64,000 nucleotides of DNA, from the NCBI GenBank assembly GCA_030035585.1, contig CM057473.1:13008501-13072500 (forward strand), given 5' to 3'. Shown in pieces: positions 1 through 11,800 of this stretch. Numbering within the stretch: the first letter of the stretch is position 1; every line of letters starts with the position of its first letter. This stretch comes from Dugong dugon (taxonomy: Eukaryota; Chordata; Mammalia; Sirenia; Dugongidae). The position numbers and the translations under genes are program-made. Below the pieces are notes generated by a model. That model had not been told where the DNA came from. It was given only the letters and a program-made list of their open reading frames with translations, and ran no database searches.

Positions 1-488
1 GAGTGTCGTTTTACTATCAAATTCATTTTTAATTTGTGATTGTTTTACAGACTCCTAAGGTTAAAAAGTCTTTATATAACTCAGAATACAATATACATTG
101 AATTAGCCTATAGATTTACTAGTGTAATGTTTATTACTTTTAATTATTTAATTTGTATAAAATTAAATTTATTGTGTGGTGTAAAGATTTAAATTGTTAC
201 ATTTTTCCTGAATGGCCAACAGATGGCCCTTGCAACAGTTAATATGGCACAACCACACACACAAAATCCTGAACTCCCTTTGCTATTTCAAGAAAAAAAA
301 AAAAAAAATAGCGTGGAACCTAAAGATCTTAAATAGTCTTGTTTTACTTATTTATGTGATTATATCATTTAACCTTAGGTTCATGACAGAAATTACACAT
401 ATTAACTTGGTTTTTTGCCAGTGGAAATAAGGGAAAGAGTTAGCGTCACTCATTTGGTCCTTTTAGTGCTTGATAGGTTATTGCACTA
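1..488. other. AT-rich sequence without recognised gene or repeat
   Basis: The stretch is AT-rich and holds a run of about 17 A near 293. The short open frame at 212-430 crosses that A run and has no recognisable domain. I see no exon signals and no known repeat. Confidence 0.5.
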
Positions 489-866
489 TGTTGTAGATTG
501 AATCGTGCCCCTCAAACAATGTATTGGAATCCTAACCCCTATACCTGTGGATATAATCCTGTTTAGAAGCAAGGTTTTGTTATCTTAATGAGGTCATATC
601 AGTGCAGAATATGATCTAAATCTAATCACTTCTGAGCTCTAAAAAGAGCAGCTTAGACAAGGAGGGAAGCACAAACTGGGGGAGATAGATGCCATTTGAG
701 GATCACCAAAGAACCAAGGAATGCCCTGGGAAATAGTCAAGGAAGAAATCGGTATTCCAAGACCCTGAATTTTTAGTCTCCAGAACTATAATAAAATAAA
801 TTTCTTTTCTTTAAAGCCCCTGCATTTGTGGTATTTCTGTTATGGCAGCACTACATAATTAACGCA
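489..866 (+). mobile_element. Solo LTR, MaLR (MLT1/MST-like)
   Basis: It begins TGTTGTAGATTGAATCGTG and ends near TTAACGCA, so it has the TG...CA ends of a long terminal repeat. The order of blocks is that of the mammalian MaLR LTRs: a 'CCTAACCCC.ATACCTGTGGATAT' block, a 'GAGGTCAT' block, and near the 3' end 'CTCCAGAACTATAATAAAATAAATTTCT' (polyadenylation region) followed by 'TTGTGGTATTTCTGTTATGGCAGC'. No clear target duplication remains, and no internal retroviral sequence lies beside it, so it is a solo LTR. The exact subfamily cannot be set by eye. Confidence 0.8.
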
Positions 867-959
867 CCCCATATGAAATGGAATGGACATATATTTGAGT
901 TATGCACTCCTGTTTCAAGCTAAAAAAATCTGGATTTTTCCTCCAGCTAATCAGATATT

Positions 960-1130
960 GGAGCCCTGGTGGCATAGTGGTTAAGAGCTCAAGCTGCTAA
1001 CCAAAAGGTCAGCAGTTCCAATCCACCAGCCATTCCTTGGAAACCCTGTGGGATAGTTCTACTCTGTCCTCTAGGATCCATTTGAGTCAGAATCTACTTG
1101 ATGGCAACAGGTTTGTTTGTTTTGTTTTGG
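960..1130 (+). mobile_element. AfroSINE, full length
   Basis: This is a tRNA-derived SINE with an internal RNA polymerase III promoter region. The head reads GGAGCCCTGGTGGCATAGTG, then come the 'CTGCTAACCAAAAGGTCAGC' block, the 'CCTTGGAAACCC' middle, the 'TTCTACTCTGTCCT' block and a tail with 'GAGTCAGAATC' and a GT-rich end. It is flanked by an imperfect target duplication, AATCAGATATTG (949-960) and AATCAGATTATTG (1131-1143). The family is diagnostic for Afrotheria and has the tail of RTE-type LINEs. Confidence 0.92.
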
Positions 1131-1143
1131 AATCAGATTATTG

Positions 1144-1729
1144 AGCATGGCCAGATAAACCAAAAAATGATTTGTGTATTGCAAAATTCCAAAGGTCTCT
1201 TGGCTACATGTATAAAAGCAAAACTCATATTAAGCCTGACCTGGGTTTGATTTAAATCTGTAAATTCTTACCTATTTGGTGTATTCTCATAATTTTCTAC
1301 TAGAATTGTAAGGTAGGATAAAGAATTTTGCACTATAAAAAAAAAATTACCTTTATCATTTCTCAAATTGAAATATCTTTATTCAATTACTCATTAATTT
1401 AAATATGTATCAAACACATATTTAATTTAGGTACTCTTCAAAAGAAAAGTCATAATGTTGTCTAAGGATAGAGAAATTACCCTTACTGCAGAGCCTTTCT
1501 ATGGAAAAGCATTTGGAAGGTATGAATTGTTTTGAATTAGGCTATATACTTGATGCTTGCAGAAATATATTTACAGAAAAGTAAATATACCACTAATAAC
1601 ATTAAAAACCAGAAAGAAAAGCTTCAATAGAAATTATCCAATCTCAGGAAACAAAAAAAGAGAATAAAATAGATTAAACGGAGTTTCAGTGATCAAAGGG
1701 AAATAAGTGGGCCAATATACATGTATACC
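1144..1729. other. AT-rich sequence without recognised gene
   Basis: This is AT-rich sequence between a SINE and an RTE tail fragment. I recognise no repeat family and no coding exon in it. Confidence 0.45.
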
Positions 1730-1832
1730 AGCAATCATGAAGATGGTGCAGGACTGGACCATGTTTCGTTCTGTTATGCATAAAGTCCCCATGAGTTGGA
1801 ACTGACTCTAAAACAACTAACAATAACAATAC
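1730..1832 (+). mobile_element. RTE/BovB-type LINE, 3' end only
   Basis: A severely 5'-truncated copy of about 100 bp of the RTE 3' terminus. It carries 'GATGGTGCAGGACTGG', 'TGTTTCGTTCTGTTATGCATA', 'ATGAGTTGGAACTGACT' and an AAC-type tail (ACAACTAACAATAACAAT). The flanks read ATACATGTA on the left and ACACATGTA on the right, which looks like a slightly decayed target duplication. The same 3' end occurs in the larger RTE copies at 14.5 kb, 27.6 kb and 42.6 kb. Confidence 0.8.
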
Positions 1833-1844
1833 ACATGTAAATGA

Positions 1845-3175
1845 AGTTCATGTAGAAGAGAAAAGAGAGCATGTGGCAGAAAAACACTGAAATAATGGCA
1901 ACATTTTTTCCTATCAACTTACAGATCCAAGAATCTCTAACTACAAACCCACATGCGTTAATAAGGCAAGCTCTATATTCATGGTAAGTCAGTAGGGAGA
2001 GCTTTGTCCACTTTTCCTTGCAATGGCAAGGTGGTGTCTTTCTCACACTACAGTCAGAGCTGAAAAAACTATGGGGTGGAATTCTTTCATCCTTGTACCT
2101 TACTAGAGGAGCAGAGAAGTGAAGAGATTTTATAAATTAAATTGATGTCTAAATAAAGCATAGCCTCCTAACCAGATTGACACCTGCTAAAATAAATAAT
2201 TTAAATAAGAATTAGACTCTTAAAACATAATGCTCAAAATGTCTAAGATACCTGTCCAAAGTCACTCTTTCCAGGATAACTAGGACAGTATCAATACAAA
2301 TGATAAAAGACAATCAAAGGTGCCAAAACTGAAATGACACATTGGTTGGAATTATTGGACAAGTCTTTTAGAGCAGCTGCTATAACAATGCTCCAACGAG
2401 TATTTAAGGACACTCTTGAAACAAGTGAAAAAAATTTAAAATCTCAACAGAAAAATCAAAGATATAAAGAAAAATCAACAGAAAACTCGATAACTTAAAA
2501 ACACATAACAAAAAAAAAAAATTTACAGTTTGGGCTCAATAACCAGATGGAGGTGACATGGGAAAGAGTAAATGAAGCTGAAAACACATCAGTGAAAATT
2601 AGCCACAGTCTAAACAATGAATAGAAGCACACAAAACCAAAAACAGAGGCGAGACAATAATACAAGATCTAACAACCATGTTATCAGCTTTCCAAAAGAG
2701 AGGAAAAAGAATTAGGGACTGAAGAATGATCTGAAGATGCAAAGGCTGAATATCTCTCCACTTTAGCAAAATACATAAACCTATGGATACAAGAACCAAA
2801 ACACAAGGAACAGCAGATAAGGACGAACAAATGCATGGATGGACACATCATAGATATCCGAGAACACTGATATCCTAGGACAGTAGGAGAGAAAATAAAA
2901 CAAAACTACGAAGAGACGGGCTATACACTCGAATATGTAATTAGAGAAAATTAGGATTAAAGTAATTCCCTTTCTAAATCTCCTAATAGTTTAGGTCAAT
3001 AATATAAATCATCTGATTCCTAATTTACTTTCTTAACTTGAAGGTATAAATGATGCTTGTATCTTTTTCCTAAATTGTTAAGACTTCGGGTGTTATATTT
3101 TAAGTAAAGTTGTGAAATCAAGGATAATTAGAAACCTAATTCTGTATATGTATTAGCATATTCTTTGTAAAATAA
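1845..3175. other. AT-rich sequence, no gene seen
   Basis: About 1.3 kb of AT-rich sequence with short open frames only (1774-2046 minus, 2599-2799 minus). Neither frame shows a recognisable domain. The stretch at 2200-2900 reads a little like degenerate old LINE sequence, but I cannot assign a family. Confidence 0.4.
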
Positions 3176-3610
3176 TGTATCTTAGTTATCAAGTGCTGCC
3201 TTAACAAAAAATACAACCAGTTGGGGGCTTTAAAGAACAGAAATCTATTTTCTCCACGGTTCAGGTGGCTAAAAGTCTGAACTCAGAGCCGGGCTCTAGG
3301 GGGAGGTATTTCCTTGTTTGTAGTCCCGAGAGCTCCTTGTCATTCTTTAGAGTCTGTCTGCTCTGTGTGTGTGTCTATTCTGCTCTTTTATAAAGCAGAA
3401 GTGATTAAATTTAGGACTTACATACTCTGGTATGTCCTCAGTAACATAAGAGAATATAAACCCTATTTACAGACAAAATGACATCCACAGGTACTGTGGT
3501 TAGGATTTAATATGTATGCGTGTGTGTGTGTGTGTGTATGTATATGTGTATATATGTATATGTATATATGTATATATATGTATATATGGGACACAATTCA
3601 ATTCATAACA
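3176..3610 (-). repeat. 3' LTR of the MaLR provirus, with an internal TG/TA microsatellite
   Basis: On the + strand it runs from 'TGTATCTTAGTTATCAAGTG' to 'ACACAATTCAATTCATAACA', so on the minus strand it starts TGTTATGAATTG, the usual MaLR start. A (TG)n followed by an irregular (TATATG)n tract of about 75 bp (3515-3589) has grown in the LTR close to that end. A 'TGTCTATTCTGCTCTTTTATA' block near 3372-3392 is shared with the partner LTR. Confidence 0.8.
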
Positions 3611-5175
3611 TTCCACCCTTTGACCCCCTAAAATTTCATGTCCTTCTGACGTACATAATACATTCATCCTATTACATCATCCCCCAAAGTCTTAACCCAT
3701 TCCACTATAAACTCTAAATCTGAAATCTTATATTCTGAATTATCTACATCAAGCATGGTTGCCACTTTTGGTGTGTTCTTTCCTGGGACAAAAATTCCTC
3801 TCCATTTGTGGACCAGCGATACCTTGAATACAAGTCATCTGCTTCCAAAGTACAATGACGAACCAGGCATAAGGCAGACATTCCCATTCCAAATGGGAGA
3901 AATTGGAGGGAAAGAAGGGTCAGGAGTGCCAAGCAAGTTCAAAACTCAGTAGGCTAAATCTCATTACGTCTCAAAGCTTAAAACAATCTTCTGTTTTCCA
4001 GACACATTTGGGCAATGACCCTGTCCTTTAGACTCTGGGCATTGGCCACGCTTTCTGGCCAGAATGGGTGTATACTCTTTGGCTCTATGTGTCAGCCCTT
4101 CCCTCCAGGTCCACTGGGATGACAACCCTTACCTCTTGGCTTTGAAATACCCCATTCTCTGCTCAACCAGAGAGGTGGCTCCACTCCCTCGGCTCTGGGT
4201 AACCCTATTTCCCCAGGCCACCAACATGGCAGTCCCACTCCATCAACTTTGGGCAGGTAGATACATCCTCTGAAACCAAGAAAGTGGTACCCTGCCACTC
4301 CTCCACCCTCTGTACTTCTTTTGACAATTCTGCTAGTCTCTGAACTTCTCCTGGTATGGTCCCTTCCTTTCCTTGGAAGACAACAGATGTTTGCAATCAA
4401 GTAGCTCCATTGGCCCATTTTCTGCCTGTATAATTCCAAAAGACAGAGAGTTTTTCTTTATTTTGTCTTGTCTCAGTCCATTTCAGACTAAGCTGACAGG
4501 GTTTCTGCTGAGATGGTTGACAAGATCCACTGGTCACAGACCTAATCTCTTTAGTAAAAGATCGTGTAGCCACATTCTTGGTGTCAATTACAGGGGAAGC
4601 TCTCTTAGTTTTTAAAAATAGAATTTTCCCAATCTTTAAGTTCTAGTTTTTTCCTTTGCAAAGTTCATGTCTAAATCAACGTTTTTCTCCCCACATTTCA
4701 CTAAAATCAGCAGGAAGTCACACTGCCTATTAAAACTCTTGCATAGAAATCTCCTCAATCAAATATTCAAAGACCACTTATAAGTTCTACTTTCTACAAA
4801 CTATTTGAACATAATTCAGATGAGTTCTTTGCCACCATATAACAAGGATGACCTTTTCACCAGTGTCCAACAACGTGTTTATGATTTCCCTTTAAAGCCT
4901 CTCCAGAAGCATATTCAACATTTACATTTCTAGCAACATTCTGTTCATGGCAATAGAAGCTTTCCCCACAGCAATCAGTTCTTTATGAGCCCTTATCAAA
5001 TTCAACCTAAATGCTCATAATTCTAACAACAGTTTCTTCAAGGCAAGCTATGGTTTTACTATCAAATACATCAAAATTCCTCCAGCATCTACTCATTACC
5101 CAATTGCAAAACCACTTCCACATTTTCGGTATTTGTTAGAGCAGCATCCTCACTCCCTGGTACTAAAACTCTTTC
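3611..5175 (-). pseudogene. Degenerate MaLR internal region
   Basis: This is the body of the provirus between its LTRs. The longest frame in it (4092-4439, minus, 115 codons) has no retroviral domain I can recognise, which fits the MaLR group, whose internal sequence lacks intact gag, pol and env. Assignment rests on position between matched LTRs, on THE1-like blocks near 3886 and 5115, and on the primer-site-like block next to the 5' LTR. I offer no function for the short frames. Confidence 0.7.
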
Positions 5176-5693
5176 GAAGTTACATAGCGCTGTCTTAACA
5201 AAAACAAACCCCAAGTGGGTGGCTTTAAAGAACAAAAAAATTATTTTATCAACATTTTCTGAATAGTGTAAGCAACTATACGTTTATAACCATAAATTTA
5301 GACACCTGTTTTATTCAAAGAGGAAAATATGTAAAACTGATCAATTTTATATGGAATTCATGTATTTTCTTGTCCTAATGGATAATATGTATTTAAAGCT
5401 CAAGAGTCTAGAAGTCTAAATTAAAGATGAGTCTCTAATGGGAGGTTCTTCCTCGTCAGTAATGCCTGAAATTTCTTGACATTCCTTGGAGCCTGTCTTC
5501 CCCCATGTGTGTCTCTGTGTCTATTCTGCTCTTTTATAACTCAGAAGGGATTAGGTTTACGATCCAGCCTACTCTGGTATGTCCTCAGTAACATAACAAA
5601 ATAAAAACTCTAATTTTAAACAGAGTCACGTGCACAGGTACCTGGGCCAGGGCTTCAGTATATATTTTGGGGGGCACAATTCAATCTATAACA
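5176..5693 (-). repeat. 5' LTR of the MaLR provirus, interrupted
   Basis: It shares with the 3' LTR the 'GTGGGTGGCTTTAAAGAACA' block (5215-5234), the 'CTATTCTGCTCTTTTATAAC' block (near 5520) and the end block with 'GGCACAATTCAATCTATAACA'. Between about 5256 and 5403 it holds some 148 bp that are absent from the 3' LTR. This inserted part resembles the sequence at 5925-5960 plus 6178-6297, just outside the provirus. Confidence 0.75.
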
Positions 5694-5960
5694 TAAGATC
5701 TTTGCTTTTTTTTTTTACATTGCAGAGGTATTAAAGTTAACCATTAGGAACTTAAAATATTTATGATCATCAGAAAAAAAAATGATGCTACACTTACTAG
5801 AGGCCCACTCTGAGTCATGGCTTAATTTCATCAAGACCTCATCATGCTTTGTGCCTGGAGATATATAGGAAAGGTAAATAAATGGGTGACTTGGGAACAC
5901 ATATAATTTTACTTTATTTGTGAACAAAACTCAGGAATACTATGAGCTAATTAGTTTATA

Positions 5961-6177
5961 GGAGACTTGAGTGGTGGAAATGGTTAAGCACTGAACTACT
6001 AACCAAAAGGTTAATAGTTCAAACCCATCCAAAGGTGCCTTGGAAGTAAGGCCTGGTGATCTCCTTCCGAAAAGTAACAGCTATGAAGTACAGTTCTACT
6101 CTGCACACATGGGGTCGCCATGAGTCAGAATCAATTTGACAGTGACTAACAACAACTAACAACAACAGCAACAACAT
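5961..6177 (+). mobile_element. AfroSINE, long subfamily, with AAC tail
   Basis: It has the tRNA-like head with 'GGTTAAGCAC' and 'CTACTAACCAAAAGGTTAA', then the middle 'AAGGCCTGGTGATCTCCTTC' seen only in the longer subfamily, then 'ATGGGGTCGCCATGAGTCAG' and an ACAACAACAAC tail. A 7 bp target duplication GTTTATA flanks it (5954-5960 and 6178-6184). The tail is close to the 3' end of the RTE LINE copies in this window. Confidence 0.9.
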
Positions 6178-6317
6178 GTTTATAACAGAAATTTAGGCAC
6201 TTGTGTTATTCAAAGAGGAAAACAAGTGAAATTGATCAATTTTGTTTGGAATTTATATGTTTTCTTGCTCTAAAGGATAATATATATTTAACTAATAGTC
6301 CCTAATATTATTATTTT

Positions 6318-6477
6318 GGAACCCTGGTTGCACGGTGGTTAAGAGCTCAGCTGCTAACCAGAAGGTCAGCAGTATGAATCCACCAGCCATTCCTTGGAAA
6401 CCCTATGGGGCGGTTCTACTCTGTCCTATAGGGTCACTATGAGTTGGAATCGACTGACATCAACAGGTTTGGTTTTG
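6318..6477 (+). mobile_element. AfroSINE, short subfamily
   Basis: It runs from GGAACCCTGGTTGCACGGTG through 'CTGCTAACCAGAAGGTCAGC', 'TTCCTTGGAAACCCTATGGG' and 'TCCTATAGGGTCACTATGAG' to a GGTTTGGTTTT end. Similar AT-rich flanks (AATATTATTATTT before, GAATATTGTTATTT after) look like a decayed target duplication. Confidence 0.92.
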
Positions 6478-6483
6478 TCAGAA

Positions 6484-8684
6484 TATTGTTATTTATTTAT
6501 TTACACCAGCAATAGAAATTAAATTTGAATGCATAGAAAAGCACTATCTCATGTGGGGTTTGATGTTTTGACAATCATAAATAAACCTTCCAGCTATTCC
6601 TTACTGAAAGCGGAGTAAACCCACCTTTTTAATTTCTGCCATAAGATTTAATCCACAAGTATAAAGGATCACAGAGAAATTTTCTTTTCTTAAGTAAAAT
6701 TTAACAATCTTCGGAGTATACATTTTGGATTTGGGCTTTTTTTCAACTAACCCTCCATCTGCATGTATCAATTATCACGTTCTTTAACTCATTGACTGCC
6801 CACCTTCTGATCTTGCATCTTTCTAAGTACTTCTATTTGTATTAACCCTCCTATGAACTTTGATTTCTTAATTTCTAATTCTGCTTTATATCTGACCTGT
6901 CATTTGTTTGGATTTCCTGCCAGATGAATTCTGGAATGAACAGACAAAGGAGTATGATTTTGAGTATCACCATCCAGCAAAGATTTAAAGCCTCCACTTA
7001 ACCATAATCACTATCATATACATGAAATGACGATTAAGGAATGCAAGCATATGGGCTTGTTAATAACTTGACCTTTCTTGGCAAGGGCAATGATAGTCTC
7101 TTGTACAAACTGTTAGGTTTCACAACGTGATTAGAAAACAAGCCTAGTAAAAATATCCCCAGATAATTTCACTGAGGTACTGAATGTCCACAGGGATTTG
7201 CTAATTGAATTGTTACAGGCATGGTTGAGCAAGTTAACTACTATGGCTCCATGTGTTTAGGGATTTGCTGCACTTCATTGTGTCTGCCAAGACTGCAAAA
7301 AGAGGTATGTGTGTCGCATTTAAAACATTTGCTCTCCCTGGAGTTTGGTTCAATGTTGGTGTAGTAATAACTGAAATTTACAGGCAAGGACACTATGTTC
7401 TTGTCTTAATGGGTAAATTTTATAGCGATCAGGGAGCAAGATTGTTGCCATTTATTTTGTCTGATAATTGTATTCATTTCCAAAACTAAGATAATTTATC
7501 ATAAATAATTTCTAAGACCGTTGATCCATGTGAGTAAAGAAAAACAACTGCCTGAGCATCTTGTATTATTTTCATAATTTTCTTGACGAAATATAGGCTT
7601 TTTTTGTTAAATCTGAGCATATAGCTATTAAAACAATATCTTTATCTGGAAAGGATTACTGTATGGGAGAGGGAAGGTCTGAGGGGGAAGGATGATTGTA
7701 CTGGGAGGGAAGGGGACCATTACAATGTAGAGAGAGGCCAGAATGAAGTCTGCACTCCAACCGCACTGAAGCAAAAGTCAGGAACGTCTTTAAGGACTGA
7801 AGTGAGCTTAGTGGAAAAGTCCTGAAGTCCTGAGAACATCAGCAGGAGGTTAAGGAATGGTGTGTGTCAGTAACATGGAATTATCTCTGAGTTTACTGTT
7901 AAGATCAGATGGAACTTGTTATATCTCAATTCTGTAAGGGTCAGGGAGAAAGAAAAGTCAGCAGCCAAGAGTCAGACTGTTTTCTGAAATACAAAAGGGT
8001 AGGAGAATTTCTTTAACCATTAGTTGTTTTCCAAGATCACAGTGTCTGGGTGAAATTTAACATTGTCATTATATACCACAAGTGACTCTTGCATTTCCTA
8101 ATGAGAATCAAGTTTCTGAACAATATATTTACATCAATCTTTTTTTTACAATGAATGCCACAAAAAGAATCTAGAATATTTGACATTTATCAAGGAGCTG
8201 AATCAGATATTGGACTTATAAATACGTCTTAAACTAACCCTTCTCAATCATATTCTCTGTATGGCTACATGGATTATACATTTTCTGTATTCTTTGCTGA
8301 TTAGTTTCTGTAATCAGCAAAGAGAAGAGATTATAACATAGAGCTTCAATGGTCCCTTTTGTTATTTTTTAGGTATAAATTGCTATTTTCAAGTTTCTCT
8401 TTTGACAAAGACTGGTTGTATTCTTAATGGAAAAATCTGATTTTTACTTATTTATTTTTCTTTATCAAGAGGGGGTTTTATGTTATTTTGGTACTCAGTG
8501 CTTTCAGGAAGAGACCTATACTTTTAAATTCATATTTATACACAAACATATTGCAAATATGTACTTTTTCAGGAGGACCTTTGACTATAACTTGGGAAAA
8601 AAACAGTACAATATATCATATATGAGTTAAATTAAAACAAACATTTACTGTTTAGTTAGTATTTATTTTTCCAGCAGCAATATG
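6484..8684. other. Repeat-poor, AT-rich sequence
   Basis: About 2.2 kb without a recognised transposon. It includes a purine-rich, G-rich patch at 7660-7760 and a perfect 13 bp inverted repeat at 8291-8323. The open frames at 7253-7489 and 8427-8630 are short and match no domain I know. I cannot exclude conserved non-coding function. Confidence 0.4.
8291..8323. repeat. Perfect 13 bp inverted repeat with 7-base loop
   Basis: The left arm TCTTTGCTGATTA (8291-8303) and the right arm TAATCAGCAAAGA (8311-8323) are exact reverse complements around the loop GTTTCTG. The DNA or its transcript could form a stem. No terminator-like or gene context lies nearby. Confidence 0.85.
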
Positions 8685-8860
8685 ATGCAATAGTTAATTT
8701 CATTAGCTTTTAAGCCTGAAAAGCCACTTAGTTACTGGATAGATGCTTCTTAACCATTCGGAGTCTGTTTCTTCCTTTGAAAATGTGAATAAAAATACTA
8801 GCTCTCAGGCTGGAAAGATGAAATGAAATCCTATGTGTGAAATGCCTCTTTAGAAAGAAA
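8685..8860 (+). mobile_element. MIR SINE (ancient)
   Basis: The order of blocks follows the MIR consensus: 'GCCACTTAGTTACTGGAT', 'CTTAACCATTC', 'CTGTTTCTTCCTTTGAAAATG', 'AATAAAAATACTAGCTCTCA' and 'GATGAAATGAAATCC'. It is strongly decayed, as expected for this pre-eutherian family, and the ends are approximate. Confidence 0.65.
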
Positions 8861-8864
8861 AAAA

Positions 8865-11800
8865 AGTTGCTGGAGCAAGCATGAAGTCATTGTATTGTTC
8901 TTAGAGTTGACTTTAAGGTAGTAGACTGACTATTCTTAGTTAAGTTTAAAATGAGAATGATAATGACTTTCGCTTACCACCCCCAACCTCACACAAGCTG
9001 GAAAGAATTTGCATAAATAGTAAGTGCTTTGTCATCTAATCCATTAAATGCTAAACTTTTTTGTTTACAGAGAAGCTTTTAGGAAAATTTGTAAACTCTG
9101 AGAATGTTAATACAATAATTATTGAGCTGTTCATAAGGCTTTTTACAAAGAACCTTGGTTTATGGTTGACAAAATCCTGAGGCTATTCATACTACCTTTC
9201 TTTTACAAGCCCCCAAACCACTGAATTAAACAGTGAAGTAGGTTAAAATTCCAGAGATGTGTCAGTGAGGGATGAAAAGGATGAATACTGCATTTTGAAG
9301 CCTGAATTCTTACAGTCCTCCGATAAAGGACTTGGTCAGTGCTAAAAAAAAATCGCAGTAAACCTATTGCCTCTGTGAAATCACCAACGGGATTATCATT
9401 TTTCTCTCTAGAACCCGTTTCTCGATTGTCCGCTCACTATCCTTTTTTTATGAATTTAAGAAACAGCAAAAGTGTTAGACATCAGTATCTTCCAACATAT
9501 ATTATCTCAGCAAAGATGTATAGAAAATGTGGGGAAAATGCTTAATTAGATCTTCCTAGACATTTCTTAAAATTCTGAGAGCTACCAATTTTCTAAATTA
9601 TTTTACTTAGTAGAAATATCTTTGTCTAAACACTCCAGCAGAGTGCATGGGTTTACCGTAGATTCTAAAGGGAAATAAAAAGGGGATGTGAGAGCTCTTT
9701 AGTATACTGAGATACTTTCTGGTTGCCATAGAGATAACTTCTACCTGTCTCTTTATTCAAAGTTCCTAGATAAGAAAATGTAGGCACTGAAATATTTTGA
9801 AGATTGATCGGGGGAAAAATATTTTTTGGTGTTTTGCTCTTAGGCTAATTGTTTGAAGGAAAGTGAGGAATAGAATATAAAGTTGATAGGTCAGTCAAGA
9901 CCTTGGAACCCAATCGATAAAATTATCCTTGTATTGTGGATAAGTAGAAAGAGTAAGAAATCCCCTTAGTGACCTCGGTTTTTCTTTCCTCCTCTGTTTC
10001 CTGTTACCCAGTCTCTGTCTCTCTGTTTCTCTTTATTGTTCTCAAATATTTCTAAAATGGTTAATTAAAATACCTCCACTTTAAATAAGAAATCTAAAAA
10101 TACACATGTCAGTGGAGCAAAGCATCAAAGAAATAACTTATGTTTATGCAAAAGTATTTACATAAAGAATGATACTATAGCCAGTAATTTTTGATTTCTT
10201 GGTTTTATAATTTCATTTAATATCAGTAAAAATGACACAGTTAATCTTTTCTTGTAGGATGAAACCATGCCTTTTTGTATGGCTAATTCTATGAAGAAAT
10301 ATTTAAAATTGATATCACTTATTAGAAAAAGAAAATTTGCCATAACTTCTTTCAAATGAAGATATTCACTTTTGATCTTTTTTATTTTAGATAACAATAT
10401 ATATTTTCTGAATTACATCCATAAAATAAACATGCAAAGAATTCTTACATTTGCTCATGAATGTACATCTTGAGTAATTTCCTTCATGGTTTTATCTGCA
10501 TAATGCGATTACAACACAGAAAACCCGTTCTATATTTGATTGGACTAGATACAAGAAAACACACACACGAATCATCATGGTTTAGCATCTTTATTTTCAC
10601 AAACTTTCTTATTTTACTTTCTATATTTTCATAACTATGTCTGTGATTGTGTTATTATATGATAAGGAAAATGTGCTACTTAAAACTATTTGTTGCATAA
10701 AGATAATATCACATTTATGCATATGATTTATAAACTTGTCTATTTTATGTTAATGAAAGAACGCTTACATTTCTGCACTAAAATTACAACTTAATTTTTT
10801 CCATCATGAGCCTTGTCCATCTTTCCCATGAAACCGCCCTGTCGGTGAATACCACCACTGTGCATCGTACCAGTAATTAAAAATAAACAAATGAATAAAA
10901 AGAACAAGCAAGCCAAAAACCCTCTCAACTCATTGGTTTGCTGCCCCCATTTTATTTTGATCAGCTGAAATATTTTTGTTGGTCCTTATTGAACTTGATT
11001 CTTCTTATGAACCTAGAATCCTTGGCACTCATTCATTCATTTGTCCTTAAAATAGAAGCTCTTTGTATGAAGCCTTTATCAGGACTCAATAAGACTGTTA
11101 ATACCATGATAGCACCATGACGGAGAACTGGAGTCAAAAACCTCCTCAAGAATGCTTCAAGGGAGTGAGGTTTATATTTAAAAAAAAAAAGTTAATTATC
11201 CTATAATCAAGCCTCTTAATAGGCCACTGAGAAGATGTGAGGGTCTTAACCCTCCTGTTCACCCTTAAATTGTTTCTACATTGGGAGGTCAAAGCACTGA
11301 GCTTCATTGTGTGAAAGATCAATGGCATGGTTAGTCAAATTTCCTCATGAAAGAAAAGTAAAAAGAAACATGACTGACTACCAAAAGAACCCTATTTAAC
11401 CAGTCCTTGACAACATTTCACATAAAGGTGTGTGCGTGTATATGTGAGAGTGTCTCTGATGCGTGTATTTGTTATGTGGTTTTATTTCATTAAGTTGGAA
11501 TCATGTTTTATACATCCAAACACACGTTTATGTGATTACAAGAGGTGAGTACAGAAACATCAACAATTCCATGAAACGGACTGCAATGATATCCAATTGC
11601 ACTGTAATGAAATTTCTGTTTTCACTTTGCAAACAGATGGGAAATAAACTGTTCTTGGATAAAATAAAACGCTGAAGAAGCCCCTAGGAAACACTCAGTA
11701 GACACCTTCTTTGTGAAATACAATTATGCCATCATGCATCATTCGGATGCCTTGCCAGTATCTTTCCAGCCACCCCCAAATCTTGAAGTACAGTAATTTA

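Larger units (their letters stand above)
3176..5693 (-). mobile_element. MaLR-type provirus with two LTRs and internal region
   Basis: Two MaLR LTRs in the same (minus) orientation flank about 1.56 kb of internal sequence. Reading the minus strand, the 5' LTR is 5693-5176, the internal region 5175-3611 and the 3' LTR 3610-3176. The internal sequence resembles THE1/MST internal DNA: the + strand has 'CCATTCCAAATGGGAGAAAT' near 3886 and 'CTTCCACATTTTCGGTATTT' near 5115. Next to the 5' LTR lies a block whose minus strand reads 'TAGTACCAGGGAGTGAGG', the place and sequence type of a tRNA-Leu primer site. Next to the 3' LTR is a purine-rich tract. MaLR elements are non-autonomous relatives of ERVL, and this copy has no functional frame. 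Confidence 0.8.

Noticed and set aside
960-1010. tRNA gene from the AfroSINE heads
   Set aside because: The heads are tRNA-derived but lack a full cloverleaf and are fused to the SINE body.
3515-3589. CRISPR-like or other ordered repeat array
   Set aside because: It is a plain TG/TA microsatellite within an LTR; nothing in the window resembles a CRISPR array, and the genome is mammalian.
4092-4439. 115-codon minus frame as a gene
   Set aside because: It lies in the degenerate internal region of a MaLR provirus and shows no known domain.
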